The notes below the pieces were generated by a model. That model was not told the DNA's origin. It worked only from the letters and a program-made list of their open reading frames with translations, and made no database searches. Of a stretch of DNA of 64,000 bases, positions 1 through 8,780 are shown piece by piece. Position 1 is the stretch's first letter, and the number at the start of each line of letters is the position of its first letter. The position numbers and the translations under genes are program-made. Origin of the DNA: Chitinophagaceae bacterium. GTDB taxonomy: Bacteria; Bacteroidota; Bacteroidia; Chitinophagales; Chitinophagaceae. The stretch covers positions 1 to 64,000 of the forward strand of contig JAEUVO010000055.1 in the NCBI GenBank assembly GCA_016786885.1, in the 5' to 3' direction.

Positions 1-339
1 ATCTCTTTCATCCAGTCCAAAATTCCGCAGGATGCGTTCAGCCAGCCCGGAAACATTTTCCAGGAACATAGCTTGCCGTTGCCCGTTGGCGCCAATGACA
101 TTGTTATGGTTGGTCAGCGATAATTCAACAATCGGGTTGAATCCGGGAAAGGATCCATAACGGGGCCACATTTCTTCCACCATGATACGGCTATGCCCTG
201 AACCAAAAGTGTGCACCACCCTGCCTGCAAGAATACTAGCTGCAAACCATGCTGCTGCCTGCTGAATTTGCTTTTCTTGTGCCTTTACTTTTTCCAGTAT
301 CTCATTACATTTTCCCAAATAGGTTGCTGTAACACTCAT
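1..339 (-). CDS. SIS-domain sugar isomerase-like protein (UPF0309 type), 3' part cut by window edge
   Basis: The reading frame starts with ATG at 339 and stays open for 113 codons to base 1, so only the N-terminal part is present. It contains HTFGSGHSRIMVEEMWPRYG and later NHNNVIGANGQRQ, typical of small SIS-domain proteins of the UPF0309 type, which bind phosphosugars. FGSGHS is the phosphate-binding loop start. No signal peptide is seen, so it should be cytoplasmic. It lies 18 bp downstream of the ROK kinase gene and is probably the distal end of the same operon; kinase plus phosphosugar-binding protein fits intracellular sugar processing. The exact reaction is unknown. Confidence 0.8.
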   Translation of the reverse strand, partial: MSVTATYLGKCNEILEKVKAQEKQIQQAAAWFAASILAGRVVHTFGSGHSRIMVEEMWPRYGSFPGFNPIVELSLTNHNNVIGANGQRQAMFLENVSGLAERILRNFGLDERD

Positions 340-357
340 CGCATTTATTTATTGTCG

Positions 358-1248
358 TTATTGTTTACTCATTGCAAAACTTGCAGCGCCAATAGCCCCG
401 GCCATATCCCCAAACACTGCTTTTACAATACTGGTGGTTGTTCCATGGGGCTGCCATTCAAATTTTTTCATACACTCATTCAAAGGCAGAAATAAATCAT
501 CACCTGCCTGCGCAATACCGCCACCTACTACAATTATCTCAGGAGATAAAATATTGGCTATTGATGCCAGGCCAATACCTAACCGCCTTACCGATTTCAG
601 CCAGACTTCTTTAGCAAACTCATCTCCTTTTTTGTACGCTTCCAGCATTTCCCGGGTGGAGGTGAATTTTCCTTTACTTCTTTTTTCAATTGTACAATTA
701 CCAATACACTCTTCCAGGCTACCCGGCATACCTGTTACATCACAATCCCCTTCGTCATTTATCACCATATGCCCAATATGGCCAGCCTTATTCATTGCTC
801 CCTGGTAAGGTTTTCCATCAATTAATATGGCACCGCCAACCCCTGTTCCCAGTGTAAGCATCACTACATTTTTCTTATTCCTTGCAGCACCAAATTTTGT
901 TTCTCCCATCATAGCTGCCACCGCATCATTTAATACATAAGTTGGTTGTAGCAAAAAATCAGTCCAGATAAAATGCTCCAATCCCTGCATTCTTCCAGGC
1001 ATACAAGCAATACAGGTATTACTATCATTTGGCAAACCCGGCGCAGATAAGCCTATGGCAAGTTTATCTGTTTTTACAATAGCTTGTAACTCTTTTACTG
1101 CCCTGGTTACTGCATTTTTCCAGACCTTATCATCTCCGTCATTTGTAGGCTGGTAATTTTCGCTCAACACATTACCATCAGCGTCTATTAACACTGCTTT
1201 TATTCTTGTGCCGCCAAGATCAATACCAATTGAAAATTTATTATTCAC
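358..1248 (-). CDS. ROK family sugar kinase-like protein
   Basis: This 296-residue protein has the ROK/actin-like ATPase fold. The N-terminal phosphate loop GIDLGGTRIK is at residues 8-17, NDAVAAMMGE supplies the expected catalytic Asp near residue 107, and LTLGTGVGG is the second phosphate loop. ROK kinases phosphorylate glucose, N-acetylglucosamine, fructose or similar sugars in the cytoplasm. The usual zinc site CxCGxxGCxE is replaced here by CDVTGMPGSLEE and the usual ExGH is HIGH, so zinc binding and perhaps substrate choice differ from standard members. The start codon is GTG, as no ATG is available near it. Gaps are 27 bp to the SDR gene and 18 bp to the SIS gene. The substrate cannot be read from the sequence. 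Confidence 0.85.
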   Translation of the reverse strand: MNNKFSIGIDLGGTRIKAVLIDADGNVLSENYQPTNDGDDKVWKNAVTRAVKELQAIVKTDKLAIGLSAPGLPNDSNTCIACMPGRMQGLEHFIWTDFLLQPTYVLNDAVAAMMGETKFGAARNKKNVVMLTLGTGVGGAILIDGKPYQGAMNKAGHIGHMVINDEGDCDVTGMPGSLEECIGNCTIEKRSKGKFTSTREMLEAYKKGDEFAKEVWLKSVRRLGIGLASIANILSPEIIVVGGGIAQAGDDLFLPLNECMKKFEWQPHGTTTSIVKAVFGDMAGAIGAASFAMSKQ

Positions 1249-1275
1249 TTTTTAAAATACTGTATTTAATTCTTA

Positions 1276-2061
1276 CTATATCTGCCCTTCGCTGATTGAC
1301 CAGCCGCCATCAACCGCCACCACCTGCCCGGTGGTGAATTTTGATTGATCACTCATAAAATAAACAGCCAGTCCATCCAAATCTTCCGGTTGTCCTATTC
1401 TTCCACCATCCAACGGTTGTTTTGTTTTGATAAAAGATAAAATCTCATCATCATTCGCTGCCCGTTGCGCCATTGGTGTTTCCACCAATGCCGGGGCAAT
1501 TACATTTACCCGGATATTATGTTTGGCATAATATGCTGCAATAGATTTACTAAAACCGATCACAGCTGATTTAGCTGCCGCATATGCATGAGTTGAAAAA
1601 AAAGCCGGCGAAGGAGAAAAGCCCAACACAGAACTCATATTTAAAATAGTACCTCCTTTATGCAAAGCGATGAATTTTTTAACGGCGGCCCGGTTGGATA
1701 ACATCAACGAAGTAAGATTTAATTCCATGGTTTTATTCCAACCTTCCGTTGCCAGTTCATGCAACGGGCCATCACCCATTTTTCGACCGCTTCCTCCAGC
1801 CACATGATACAAACCATCGAAACCGCCATATAATTCACAGCATTGTTCAATAGCCTGTACCGCAGTAGCAGGATCAATTGCATCTCCGCTTATAGCTACT
1901 GCATTTTTTCCCAATAGTTGCCCGGCCTCCTGCACTGATTCCTGCTTTCTTCCCACCACCACAAGCTTTGCACCTTCGGCAATGAAAGCACTGGCTGCCG
2001 CCAGGCCAATACCGGTGGTACCGCCAATGATCACAATTTTTTTATTGGTGAGTATTGCCAT
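1276..2061 (-). CDS. SDR family NAD(P)-dependent oxidoreductase
   Basis: A classical short-chain dehydrogenase/reductase of 261 residues, the usual family length. The cofactor motif GGTTGIG is at residues 13-19, the structural HVAGG sits near residue 86, and the catalytic Ser-Tyr-Lys set is Ser143/144, Tyr160 and Lys164 (YAAAK). The C-terminal DGGW motif is present. There is no signal peptide. Its ATG overlaps the stop codon of the upstream oxidoreductase gene (TAATG), which indicates translational coupling. In this locus it likely oxidises or reduces a sugar or sugar acid together with the two Gfo/Idh/MocA enzymes, but the substrate is not predictable. Confidence 0.9.
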   Translation of the reverse strand: MAILTNKKIVIIGGTTGIGLAAASAFIAEGAKLVVVGRKQESVQEAGQLLGKNAVAISGDAIDPATAVQAIEQCCELYGGFDGLYHVAGGSGRKMGDGPLHELATEGWNKTMELNLTSLMLSNRAAVKKFIALHKGGTILNMSSVLGFSPSPAFFSTHAYAAAKSAVIGFSKSIAAYYAKHNIRVNVIAPALVETPMAQRAANDDEILSFIKTKQPLDGGRIGQPEDLDGLAVYFMSDQSKFTTGQVVAVDGGWSISEGQI

Positions 2062-3242
2062 TATCTTCTTTCGATTGATCCGGTGATTTTATGTTTAATG
2101 ATGAATTTCTTTTCTCCCGAAGGAAGTATTTCTTCTTTTATTAAATAATATTGATCGTCATAACTGGTCATTTTCTTCGCGGACACTGCTATTGCTTTTC
2201 CCCGCCAGTCGCTGATCTGTACCGGTTCCCATTGTTTGCTGGCTGCACTCTTATACGCTGCATCCAGGATTGCGTTGACAATGTACCCGTCATAAAATGT
2301 CTCTGCCGGTTCAGTCTTTTTATCAATCGCATCAAACATATCGGTGAACATATGACTATACCCTAATTCATGCACTTCATCACCTACCGGGAATAACCAG
2401 CCTGCATTCGTCTCTGATTTTTCGGCCACATACGATCCTCCTTTGCCGGTGGTGAACATTTCAAAACCGGTGCGCAAAAAATTATTGGCCCAGATAGTTC
2501 CTTCTGTTCCCATCACTTCATCTCTTAAATCCATTCCACCACGAAAAGTCCAGCTTACTTCAAATTGTCCTATCGCTCCATTTTCATACTTCACCAGTCC
2601 AACAGCATTATCTTCCGCATCAATCGGATGTACCCTTGTATCGGCCCAGCACATTACTTCTATTGGCTTGATATTTTTTCCAATGAAGTTTCTGCTTATT
2701 TCCACACAATGACATCCGAGATCTATCATGGCACCACCACCTGATTTTTCTTTATTCCAAAACCAGTCACTGTGCGGCCCCGGATGTGTCTCCCGGCTTT
2801 TTGTCCAGATCACTTCTCCAATACTGCCGTTCTTTACTGCAGCCAGTGATTTCAGGAATTTTGGGGTGTAACAAAGATCTTCCAGGTAACCACCCACCAC
2901 ATTGGCTTTTTCCACGGCCTGTAACATTTGTAAAGCTTCGCTGGCTGTTCGGCCCAATGGCTTTGTGCATAATACATGTTTTCCTGCTGCTGCACTGGTC
3001 AGCACTGCTTCCAGGTGCATATCATTGGACAAACCAATAATAACTGCATCCACATCCTTATGCTCCACACATTCTTTTATACTTGTTGTGTAATGCGGCA
3101 CATTATAATCAGCTGCAAATTTTTTAGCATTAGCCTCTGTACGGCTGTACACCGATACGACAACATCTTTGCGACGCTGCGCCACCAATGAATCTGCATA
3201 AAAACGGGAAATAAATCCTGATCCTAAAATGGCAAGTCTCAT
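2061..3242 (-). CDS. Gfo/Idh/MocA family oxidoreductase (cytoplasmic)
   Basis: 393 residues with an N-terminal Rossmann motif (ILGSGFISRFYADS) and the family C-terminal alpha/beta domain with GGAMIDLGCHCVEISRNF. The usual EKP motif that holds the catalytic lysine reads TKP here (LCTKPLGRT near residue 95), so the lysine is kept and the glutamate is lost. It has no signal peptide, unlike its neighbour. Members act on sugars, inositols or their oxidised forms with NAD(P). The stop codon overlaps the SDR start; 25 bp separate it from the second family member. These enzymes probably work in sequence on one substrate. Confidence 0.88.
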   Translation of the reverse strand: MRLAILGSGFISRFYADSLVAQRRKDVVVSVYSRTEANAKKFAADYNVPHYTTSIKECVEHKDVDAVIIGLSNDMHLEAVLTSAAAGKHVLCTKPLGRTASEALQMLQAVEKANVVGGYLEDLCYTPKFLKSLAAVKNGSIGEVIWTKSRETHPGPHSDWFWNKEKSGGGAMIDLGCHCVEISRNFIGKNIKPIEVMCWADTRVHPIDAEDNAVGLVKYENGAIGQFEVSWTFRGGMDLRDEVMGTEGTIWANNFLRTGFEMFTTGKGGSYVAEKSETNAGWLFPVGDEVHELGYSHMFTDMFDAIDKKTEPAETFYDGYIVNAILDAAYKSAASKQWEPVQISDWRGKAIAVSAKKMTSYDDQYYLIKEEILPSGEKKFIIKHKITGSIERR

Positions 3243-3267
3243 ACAATTCCGTTTCGCTGTTAGAAAA

Positions 3268-4440
3268 TTATTTTACAATGGGCCAGGGAAATTTGCTTTT
3301 CAGTTTCACTTTCATACCGGTTGCTGATGATTTCCTTGCTGTTTCAATAATTTCCAATACATGCAGGGCATGTTCAACATTGATGCGGGGTTCTGTTCCT
3401 TTTAAAAGTGCTTCCCCGATTTTTGTTGCCCCTTCCTGCCATTCATAGCCACCTTTTTCTTTACTCATTAGCTCCGCCGGTTTATCCCAGGATGTATCCA
3501 GCATCACACCATTGGTTTCCCAGTCATAGCCTATCAGCCGCATATTACCATAGTCGCCATATATCTGGATAGAATGCAAAGATTGATTCCCCGCTTCATG
3601 ACCATGCGGGTCAAAATAATTAAAGCCGCACATCACATGGCTGATCACTCCTTTATCATGCTCCAGTAAAACATGTGCATTATCTTCTGCCTGCACTTTT
3701 ATTTTTCCCTTATCATCTACTGTTCTTTCCGGGTTCACTATACTCGTCATTGCCATTACCGATTTGGCAGGGCCCAGCAGGCCAGTTAGTGTTGCCATAT
3801 TATATACTCCCAGATCAGGCATACTGCCGCCATCTTTCTCATAAAAAAAAGCTGACCAGGTAGGTCCAGTATGCCCGTACTGTCCGTGTGCACTTGCAAT
3901 ACGGCCTAACTTTCCTTCCTGTATCATTTTACTCATAAATTCAAATTGAGGGCTATTGACAACTGCCGGTGCGCCCCATATACGAAGCTTCCTGGTCTTT
4001 GCAAGGTCCAACAAAGCTTTCCCCTCTGCATAAGTATTGGCCATTGGCTTTTCACTCCATACATGCTTGCCTGCCAGTAATGCTTTTTTATTCAATGCAC
4101 CATGTACCTGCATATCGGTAAGTGTAACCATCATATCAAATGGTACTCCTTTAAGCATCTCATCAATACTAGCATAAGTGGTCGCATTAACATTATACTG
4201 TTTATTCTGAGCGATGGCTCTCTCAGGTTTTATATCACAAAGGCTTACAATCTCAATAAGCGGTGATGTTTGCAGGTGAGGAATGTAGCGGTTACTTACA
4301 CTACCGCAGCCAATAATGGCCACCTTTAATTTTTTTTCTCGCTTTTCCAGTGCAAATCCTTCGAGAGAGGAGAGTAATACTGCCGCTCCCGCTGATGCAG
4401 TATACTGTAAAAATTGTTGTCGTGATAGCTTGTTTGACAT
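3268..4440 (-). CDS. Gfo/Idh/MocA family oxidoreductase with export signal
   Basis: I chose ATG 4440 because it begins MSNKLSRQQFLQYTASAGAA, a Tat-like export signal with SRxxFLQ but only one arginine. An upstream in-frame start would add 19 residues that look non-coding. The mature part has a Rossmann motif VAIIGCGSVSNRYIPHL, an intact EKP motif (VWSEKPMANTY) and GGSMPDLGVYNMATL. Many Bacteroidota Gfo/Idh/MocA proteins carry such signals and act in the periplasm. It is distinct in sequence from the neighbouring cytoplasmic member, so the pair may act on the same sugar in different compartments. Substrate unknown. Confidence 0.87.
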   Translation of the reverse strand: MSNKLSRQQFLQYTASAGAAVLLSSLEGFALEKREKKLKVAIIGCGSVSNRYIPHLQTSPLIEIVSLCDIKPERAIAQNKQYNVNATTYASIDEMLKGVPFDMMVTLTDMQVHGALNKKALLAGKHVWSEKPMANTYAEGKALLDLAKTRKLRIWGAPAVVNSPQFEFMSKMIQEGKLGRIASAHGQYGHTGPTWSAFFYEKDGGSMPDLGVYNMATLTGLLGPAKSVMAMTSIVNPERTVDDKGKIKVQAEDNAHVLLEHDKGVISHVMCGFNYFDPHGHEAGNQSLHSIQIYGDYGNMRLIGYDWETNGVMLDTSWDKPAELMSKEKGGYEWQEGATKIGEALLKGTEPRINVEHALHVLEIIETARKSSATGMKVKLKSKFPWPIVK

Positions 4441-4522
4441 AGCACTATTTTTATATTGTCGTTGTCCCGGGCTAATGGCATCTTTGCTGCGTCGCACATT
4501 CCATCATTATTTTAAAAATTCA

Positions 4523-5257
4523 TCAGTTCAGCACCTTTGCTGCCTTGTTCTCTCTTCCGCCCATGCCCGATGAATTTTTGGCTTCAATATAAGCTTCAGC
4601 CATTTTAACATCAGCTTCATATCCCCGCACAGTTGCAAGTGTTATATACATATTATACCAGCGTAGCGGGTATTGTGATGTATGCGCCATTACAGCTTTT
4701 TCTTTTATTGCTGCCACATCCGAAATATCAACATAATCTGTTGGCACAAAAGCAAACGATTTTGTATGCGGTTCATTAATTGTTTCGTAAAAAAATAAAC
4801 GAAACGAAAACCGCTTATCCTGAAAAACCCGCCAGGCAAGTATTCCTGTTGCCTGGTGATCATTGTGTACGTCTATTGGCCAAGGAGCTAATACAATTGC
4901 CGGTTTCAACCGTTGAATAATTTTTTCAAGCTTTGCTGCAACACTTGTGTCAGCTGAAAGGAAAGCGTCAGTTGCTCCAAAAAATTCAATCTTTGCTCTT
5001 AGTATTTCAGCTCCGTTTCTTGCTTCTTTTTCCCTGATGATTTTTGCTTCTGCCGGCGATTTTCTTTCAATACCATATTCACCTCCTGTCATAGTAAGTA
5101 TTACAACTGTATCACCTGCTGCTACGGCATTGGCAATATATCCTCCACATGACGCTTCTGCATCGTCAGGATGTGGTGTAATAACTAACACTGTTTTTTG
5201 TGCTTTAGCAAAAGAACAACACAGTACAGCTAATAATATAAAAGCGCTTCGCAACAT
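4523..5257 (-). CDS. PIG-L/LmbE family deacetylase, secreted
   Basis: A 244-residue protein with signal peptide MLRSAFILLAVLCCSFAKA. The zinc-binding and catalytic motif PHPDDAEASCGG comes right after it, and VHNDHQATG supplies the third zinc ligand. The family removes N-acetyl groups from sugars such as N-acetylglucosaminyl conjugates. Its ATG directly follows the stop codon of the upstream GH144 gene with no gap, so both are surely co-transcribed. In this locus it suggests that the target glycan or a by-product carries N-acetylated sugars, or that the family member here has another amide substrate. Confidence in family is high, in substrate low. Confidence 0.9.
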   Translation of the reverse strand: MLRSAFILLAVLCCSFAKAQKTVLVITPHPDDAEASCGGYIANAVAAGDTVVILTMTGGEYGIERKSPAEAKIIREKEARNGAEILRAKIEFFGATDAFLSADTSVAAKLEKIIQRLKPAIVLAPWPIDVHNDHQATGILAWRVFQDKRFSFRLFFYETINEPHTKSFAFVPTDYVDISDVAAIKEKAVMAHTSQYPLRWYNMYITLATVRGYEADVKMAEAYIEAKNSSGMGGRENKAAKVLN

Positions 5258-6709
5258 TTATTTAAAATACTTACTTGTAAAACCCAGTCTCTTCAATCCG
5301 TTTTGTATATCAGGAATATTCATAAACAATTTCCACAATAAACCCGTTCTGTAATTTTCAATCATCACGATGATAGGGCCCTGGTCAATTGCCAAATGCG
5401 ATTTTGCATACCAGTTATGGTGAATGCTGAAGCCGTCCACAAAACCATATTTGCTCCATATTTTATCTCCCAGGTTGTAATAGAAGTGCTTTAGTGCTTC
5501 CATACTTTCCTTCGGTGTATACGGCATAGATGAAATGGCAGCGGTGGGTTGTATCACGCCACGATCATTCTCGGGACTATGTGCCACATAACCCTTGTAA
5601 CTATCACCAGCTGTTAAACCCCAGCACTTATCACTATATCCTTTATACTGCTTAGGGTTCTCCGTACAATAAGCCCGGTTGATCAGTGTATGATTTTTCC
5701 CCTGCAGGAAATAATCATTACCAAGCGAATCCGTCAAGCCGTTCGGATCAATACCCTGGAAAGTATATTGTTCAAAAAACAGCGGCCCCCCTTTGTCTTT
5801 ATCATAATTACCCAATGGTAATTTATACCCATAATACTCGTTACCATTTTTAAACCCAAAACTTCCTACCCAGGTACCATCGTATGCTTCTTTGGGAATA
5901 GCTTTAGCAGGATTTGGCGCGGAGGCTGACATAATATACGTTATCAAACATTCATTATAGCCCCATACCGGAAAGTTCATGTCAAAACCATTATTAGGAC
6001 TCCAGTGCCAATATAATTTTTTTTCGCCGTTTGTATGCCAATTCCAGTTGGCAGCACCCCATATCTGGTTGATCCGTTTGCGGAGATAAACTTCCTTCGG
6101 ATTGTCTTTATTAAAGTATTCCCTTGCGCACAAAAAACCCATTAGTAAATAAGAGGTTTCAACTATATCCGCTCCATCATCCAAGCGGTCAAATTTGATG
6201 GTCTTACCGGTCCGGCCATTCATAAAATGCGGGTAGATACCATGATAACAATCTGCATTTATCAGAAAGTCTGCAATCTTTATTAATCTTCTTACTGCAG
6301 TATCTCTCCCGATCCAACCCCGTTCAACCGCCACTACGGTACTCATGATACCAAACCCTGTTCCGCCGATAGCACCTGCATCAGGGCCAAAAGTTGTTTT
6401 GCTAAAATTTGGTTCATCCCATGCTTCATTGATATAGTCCCAATAGTGCTCTGCAAGAACGGTATTACTTCTTTCCAGCGCCAAACCACTGTAAGGATGT
6501 GCCCCATGCCAGAAGAAACGGAATGTTTGCTTTTGCACTGTTTCTAATAACTGATCATCCGTTAACCCCTTAATAACTCCCACGGGTGCAATACTGTCTG
6601 GCCCATTACCATACTTTCCTTTCTTAAGTGGTGAGGATTTTAACTGCGCATAAACGGATACAGTCAGTGTAAGTAGTGAGAGTAGGCAAGTAAATCGTTT
6701 CATATTCAT
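5258..6709 (-). CDS. GH144-type endo-beta-1,2-glucanase-like protein (glucoamylase-like domain), copy 1
   Basis: 483 residues with signal peptide MNMKRFTCLLSLLTLTVSVYA and one glycoamylase-like (alpha/alpha)6-barrel domain. Family landmarks are QTFRFFWHGAHPYSGLALER, LDDGADIVETSYL with the paired acidic residues expected at the active site, WHWSPNNGFDMNFPVWGYNE, and AIDQGPIIVMIENYRTGLLW near the C-terminus. GH144 was founded on Chitinophaga beta-1,2-glucanases, so an endo-beta-1,2-glucanase or sophorohydrolase is the best guess. Older annotation calls such proteins glucoamylases, which I think is misleading. Two paralogues lie upstream (8781-10163 and 11083-12759). No lipobox is seen, so it is periplasmic or secreted. 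Confidence 0.88.
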   Translation of the reverse strand: MNMKRFTCLLSLLTLTVSVYAQLKSSPLKKGKYGNGPDSIAPVGVIKGLTDDQLLETVQKQTFRFFWHGAHPYSGLALERSNTVLAEHYWDYINEAWDEPNFSKTTFGPDAGAIGGTGFGIMSTVVAVERGWIGRDTAVRRLIKIADFLINADCYHGIYPHFMNGRTGKTIKFDRLDDGADIVETSYLLMGFLCAREYFNKDNPKEVYLRKRINQIWGAANWNWHTNGEKKLYWHWSPNNGFDMNFPVWGYNECLITYIMSASAPNPAKAIPKEAYDGTWVGSFGFKNGNEYYGYKLPLGNYDKDKGGPLFFEQYTFQGIDPNGLTDSLGNDYFLQGKNHTLINRAYCTENPKQYKGYSDKCWGLTAGDSYKGYVAHSPENDRGVIQPTAAISSMPYTPKESMEALKHFYYNLGDKIWSKYGFVDGFSIHHNWYAKSHLAIDQGPIIVMIENYRTGLLWKLFMNIPDIQNGLKRLGFTSKYFK

Positions 6710-6716
6710 AGTTTCC

Positions 6717-8747
6717 TTATTGTCTTATCAAAACTGTTGTTCCTTTTAGTGATACCCTTTTTCCTGCAGCATCATTATAATCAAGCATCCATACATATAC
6801 ACCTGTTGGCTGTTCTACCCCTCCAATCCTGCCATCCCATTTCCTGGTCCAGTCCCTGGTTTCAAATACCGGCTGCCCAACCCTGTTATAAACTCTGAAA
6901 ACGAGATTAGTAGCTTTATAAGCATTTAACGGATACAGAAAATCGTTTTTACCATCATTATTCGGTGTAAATGCTGAAGGCACTGCGATATAACAATTTT
7001 CTGCCACCTGAATGATATGATACTCTGAATCAGTACACCCGGCACTATCCTCAACAACTAGTTTTGTAATAAAGCTATTTTGATTAGCCTGTATTGAATA
7101 CTGTTGAACCGAAGGGTCACGAACCGTACTTGTTTGTCCGTTCCCAAAATCCCAGTTCCAGCTCCTGATTACTCCGGTACTTTTATCGTAAAACGAAGCT
7201 GAGTCATAAGAACGACACAGATAATCGGTTGCGTCAATTAAAGCTTTGACAGCTATATTGTTCTTTACTTTTATTTCTACGTTTGCCGTATCACTGCATC
7301 CAAAACTATCTGTTACTTTAACAGTGTAAACAGTTGTCTTATCCGGAGAAGCCTTCGGGTTTATTATTGTCGTGCCGGACAATCCTTCAGCAGGGGTCCA
7401 TACATAGCTTATACCGGTACTGGCTTTCAATTGGGCTGTCGTTCCTTTACAAATTGAAGTATCCGGCCAGGCATTTACATTCGTCCCGATCATGGTTACA
7501 TATGTGCTGTCAGTGGCACGGCAGCCACCAAGTGTAATGATCTGAACATAATACATTCCACTATCAGACAATGACGAAGAAAAAATATGCGGGAATTGAA
7601 TGTTGTCAGAAAAACCGTTAGGTCCTGTCCATGTATAAGCAGCTCCTCCTGTAGCGTTAAACTGCAGATCCTGTCCTGCACACAGAGGTGAATTGTTGGT
7701 TGCATCAAAATCAGCAGGAATCCCGTCAACTTCTACTTTTAGTGTATTAGAAACAACCCTGCAATTGGGATTAGCTACCGTTGATGCATCACCGCCGCTC
7801 AGGCGAAATAAAAAAGTATCAGGAGTTGAAAATATTCTTGCATAAACCGCATTAGTAGCTCCGGGAATATCTGTCCAGGTTATTCCATTATCTGTGCTCT
7901 CCTGCCATTGTAATGCCGGATTAGGATAGTAAGCATCCATTGTGCCGCTCATTTGCACCGTGCTATTATGCTGGAAGCAAATACTTTTAATTATTGTTGT
8001 TGGTGGCTCAAAATCAAAACCCATGACCACCTTAGGCCCGATTGGCCGGATCTGAATATCATCTACAGCAAAATCTTCTGCACACTGATAGCTGCGATTT
8101 AATAAAGTCAATTTTAGTACCAGTTGATTAACTCCGGCAGGCATAGTGAAATTAATTCCAACCTCGGTGAATTTATAGCCCATCATTGGGGGAGCAGCAT
8201 AGGAAACAAGTGGGGAAGTAGTATCCTTTTTTATTAAATTACCAACACCATCTTCAATTCTTAATTCAAATACGGGATAATCCGGCCCTCCTGAACAAGC
8301 CACCGGGCCATCAATAAGGTCAAGATTTATTACCGCAGCGGAAAACCGGTATAATTCGCCTGCACATAATGCTTTGTTCACCGTATCAGTATACACTGTT
8401 CTGTTTATCCCTTTTGCAATGTTATTGACCACCATCATCATACCATATTCAGCAAAAATATTATTGTCATGACTGAGGCCTATCCATTCATTGTTAAAAC
8501 AATTGGCAACAGGCACCCTGCGAATAATGGTGTATGTATCGGGAGATGGGCAAGTAGCGGTATTAAAAGCGAAGTATGTTTTTCCTGCGGGCAAAGGAGT
8601 ACCGATTGTAGCCGGATTGCTATTCCCTGTCCCAAAATCTTGTTTGAAGATCGGGTGACCATAACCTGCCTGCCCTATACAAACAGCAGTGCTGCCTGCA
8701 AGCATGATAAATAAAAAATAATACTTTAGTTTACCTGCACCCATCAT
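6717..8747 (-). CDS. PKD/Ig-like protein with CHU_C (type B) type IX secretion sorting domain
   Basis: 676 residues. An N-terminal signal (MMGAGKLKYYFLFIMLAGSTAVCIGQ) is followed by a beta-sandwich carbohydrate-binding-like region (about 30-235), Ig-like repeats, a PKD-like domain (GVIRSWNWDFGNGQTS near 535) and a C-terminal gliding-motility-associated domain from PSAFTPNNDGKNDF to the end with the typical VYNRVGQPVFET and GVYVWMLDY strands. Such C-termini direct export through the type IX system and attachment at the cell surface. It lies 7 bp upstream of GH144 copy 1 within the operon and is probably a surface glycan-binding or adhesion protein. No catalytic residues are recognisable. Confidence 0.85.
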   Translation of the reverse strand: MMGAGKLKYYFLFIMLAGSTAVCIGQAGYGHPIFKQDFGTGNSNPATIGTPLPAGKTYFAFNTATCPSPDTYTIIRRVPVANCFNNEWIGLSHDNNIFAEYGMMMVVNNIAKGINRTVYTDTVNKALCAGELYRFSAAVINLDLIDGPVACSGGPDYPVFELRIEDGVGNLIKKDTTSPLVSYAAPPMMGYKFTEVGINFTMPAGVNQLVLKLTLLNRSYQCAEDFAVDDIQIRPIGPKVVMGFDFEPPTTIIKSICFQHNSTVQMSGTMDAYYPNPALQWQESTDNGITWTDIPGATNAVYARIFSTPDTFLFRLSGGDASTVANPNCRVVSNTLKVEVDGIPADFDATNNSPLCAGQDLQFNATGGAAYTWTGPNGFSDNIQFPHIFSSSLSDSGMYYVQIITLGGCRATDSTYVTMIGTNVNAWPDTSICKGTTAQLKASTGISYVWTPAEGLSGTTIINPKASPDKTTVYTVKVTDSFGCSDTANVEIKVKNNIAVKALIDATDYLCRSYDSASFYDKSTGVIRSWNWDFGNGQTSTVRDPSVQQYSIQANQNSFITKLVVEDSAGCTDSEYHIIQVAENCYIAVPSAFTPNNDGKNDFLYPLNAYKATNLVFRVYNRVGQPVFETRDWTRKWDGRIGGVEQPTGVYVWMLDYNDAAGKRVSLKGTTVLIRQ

Positions 8748-8780
8748 CCTAATCTTTTACATAGTTATAATTTTACTATG

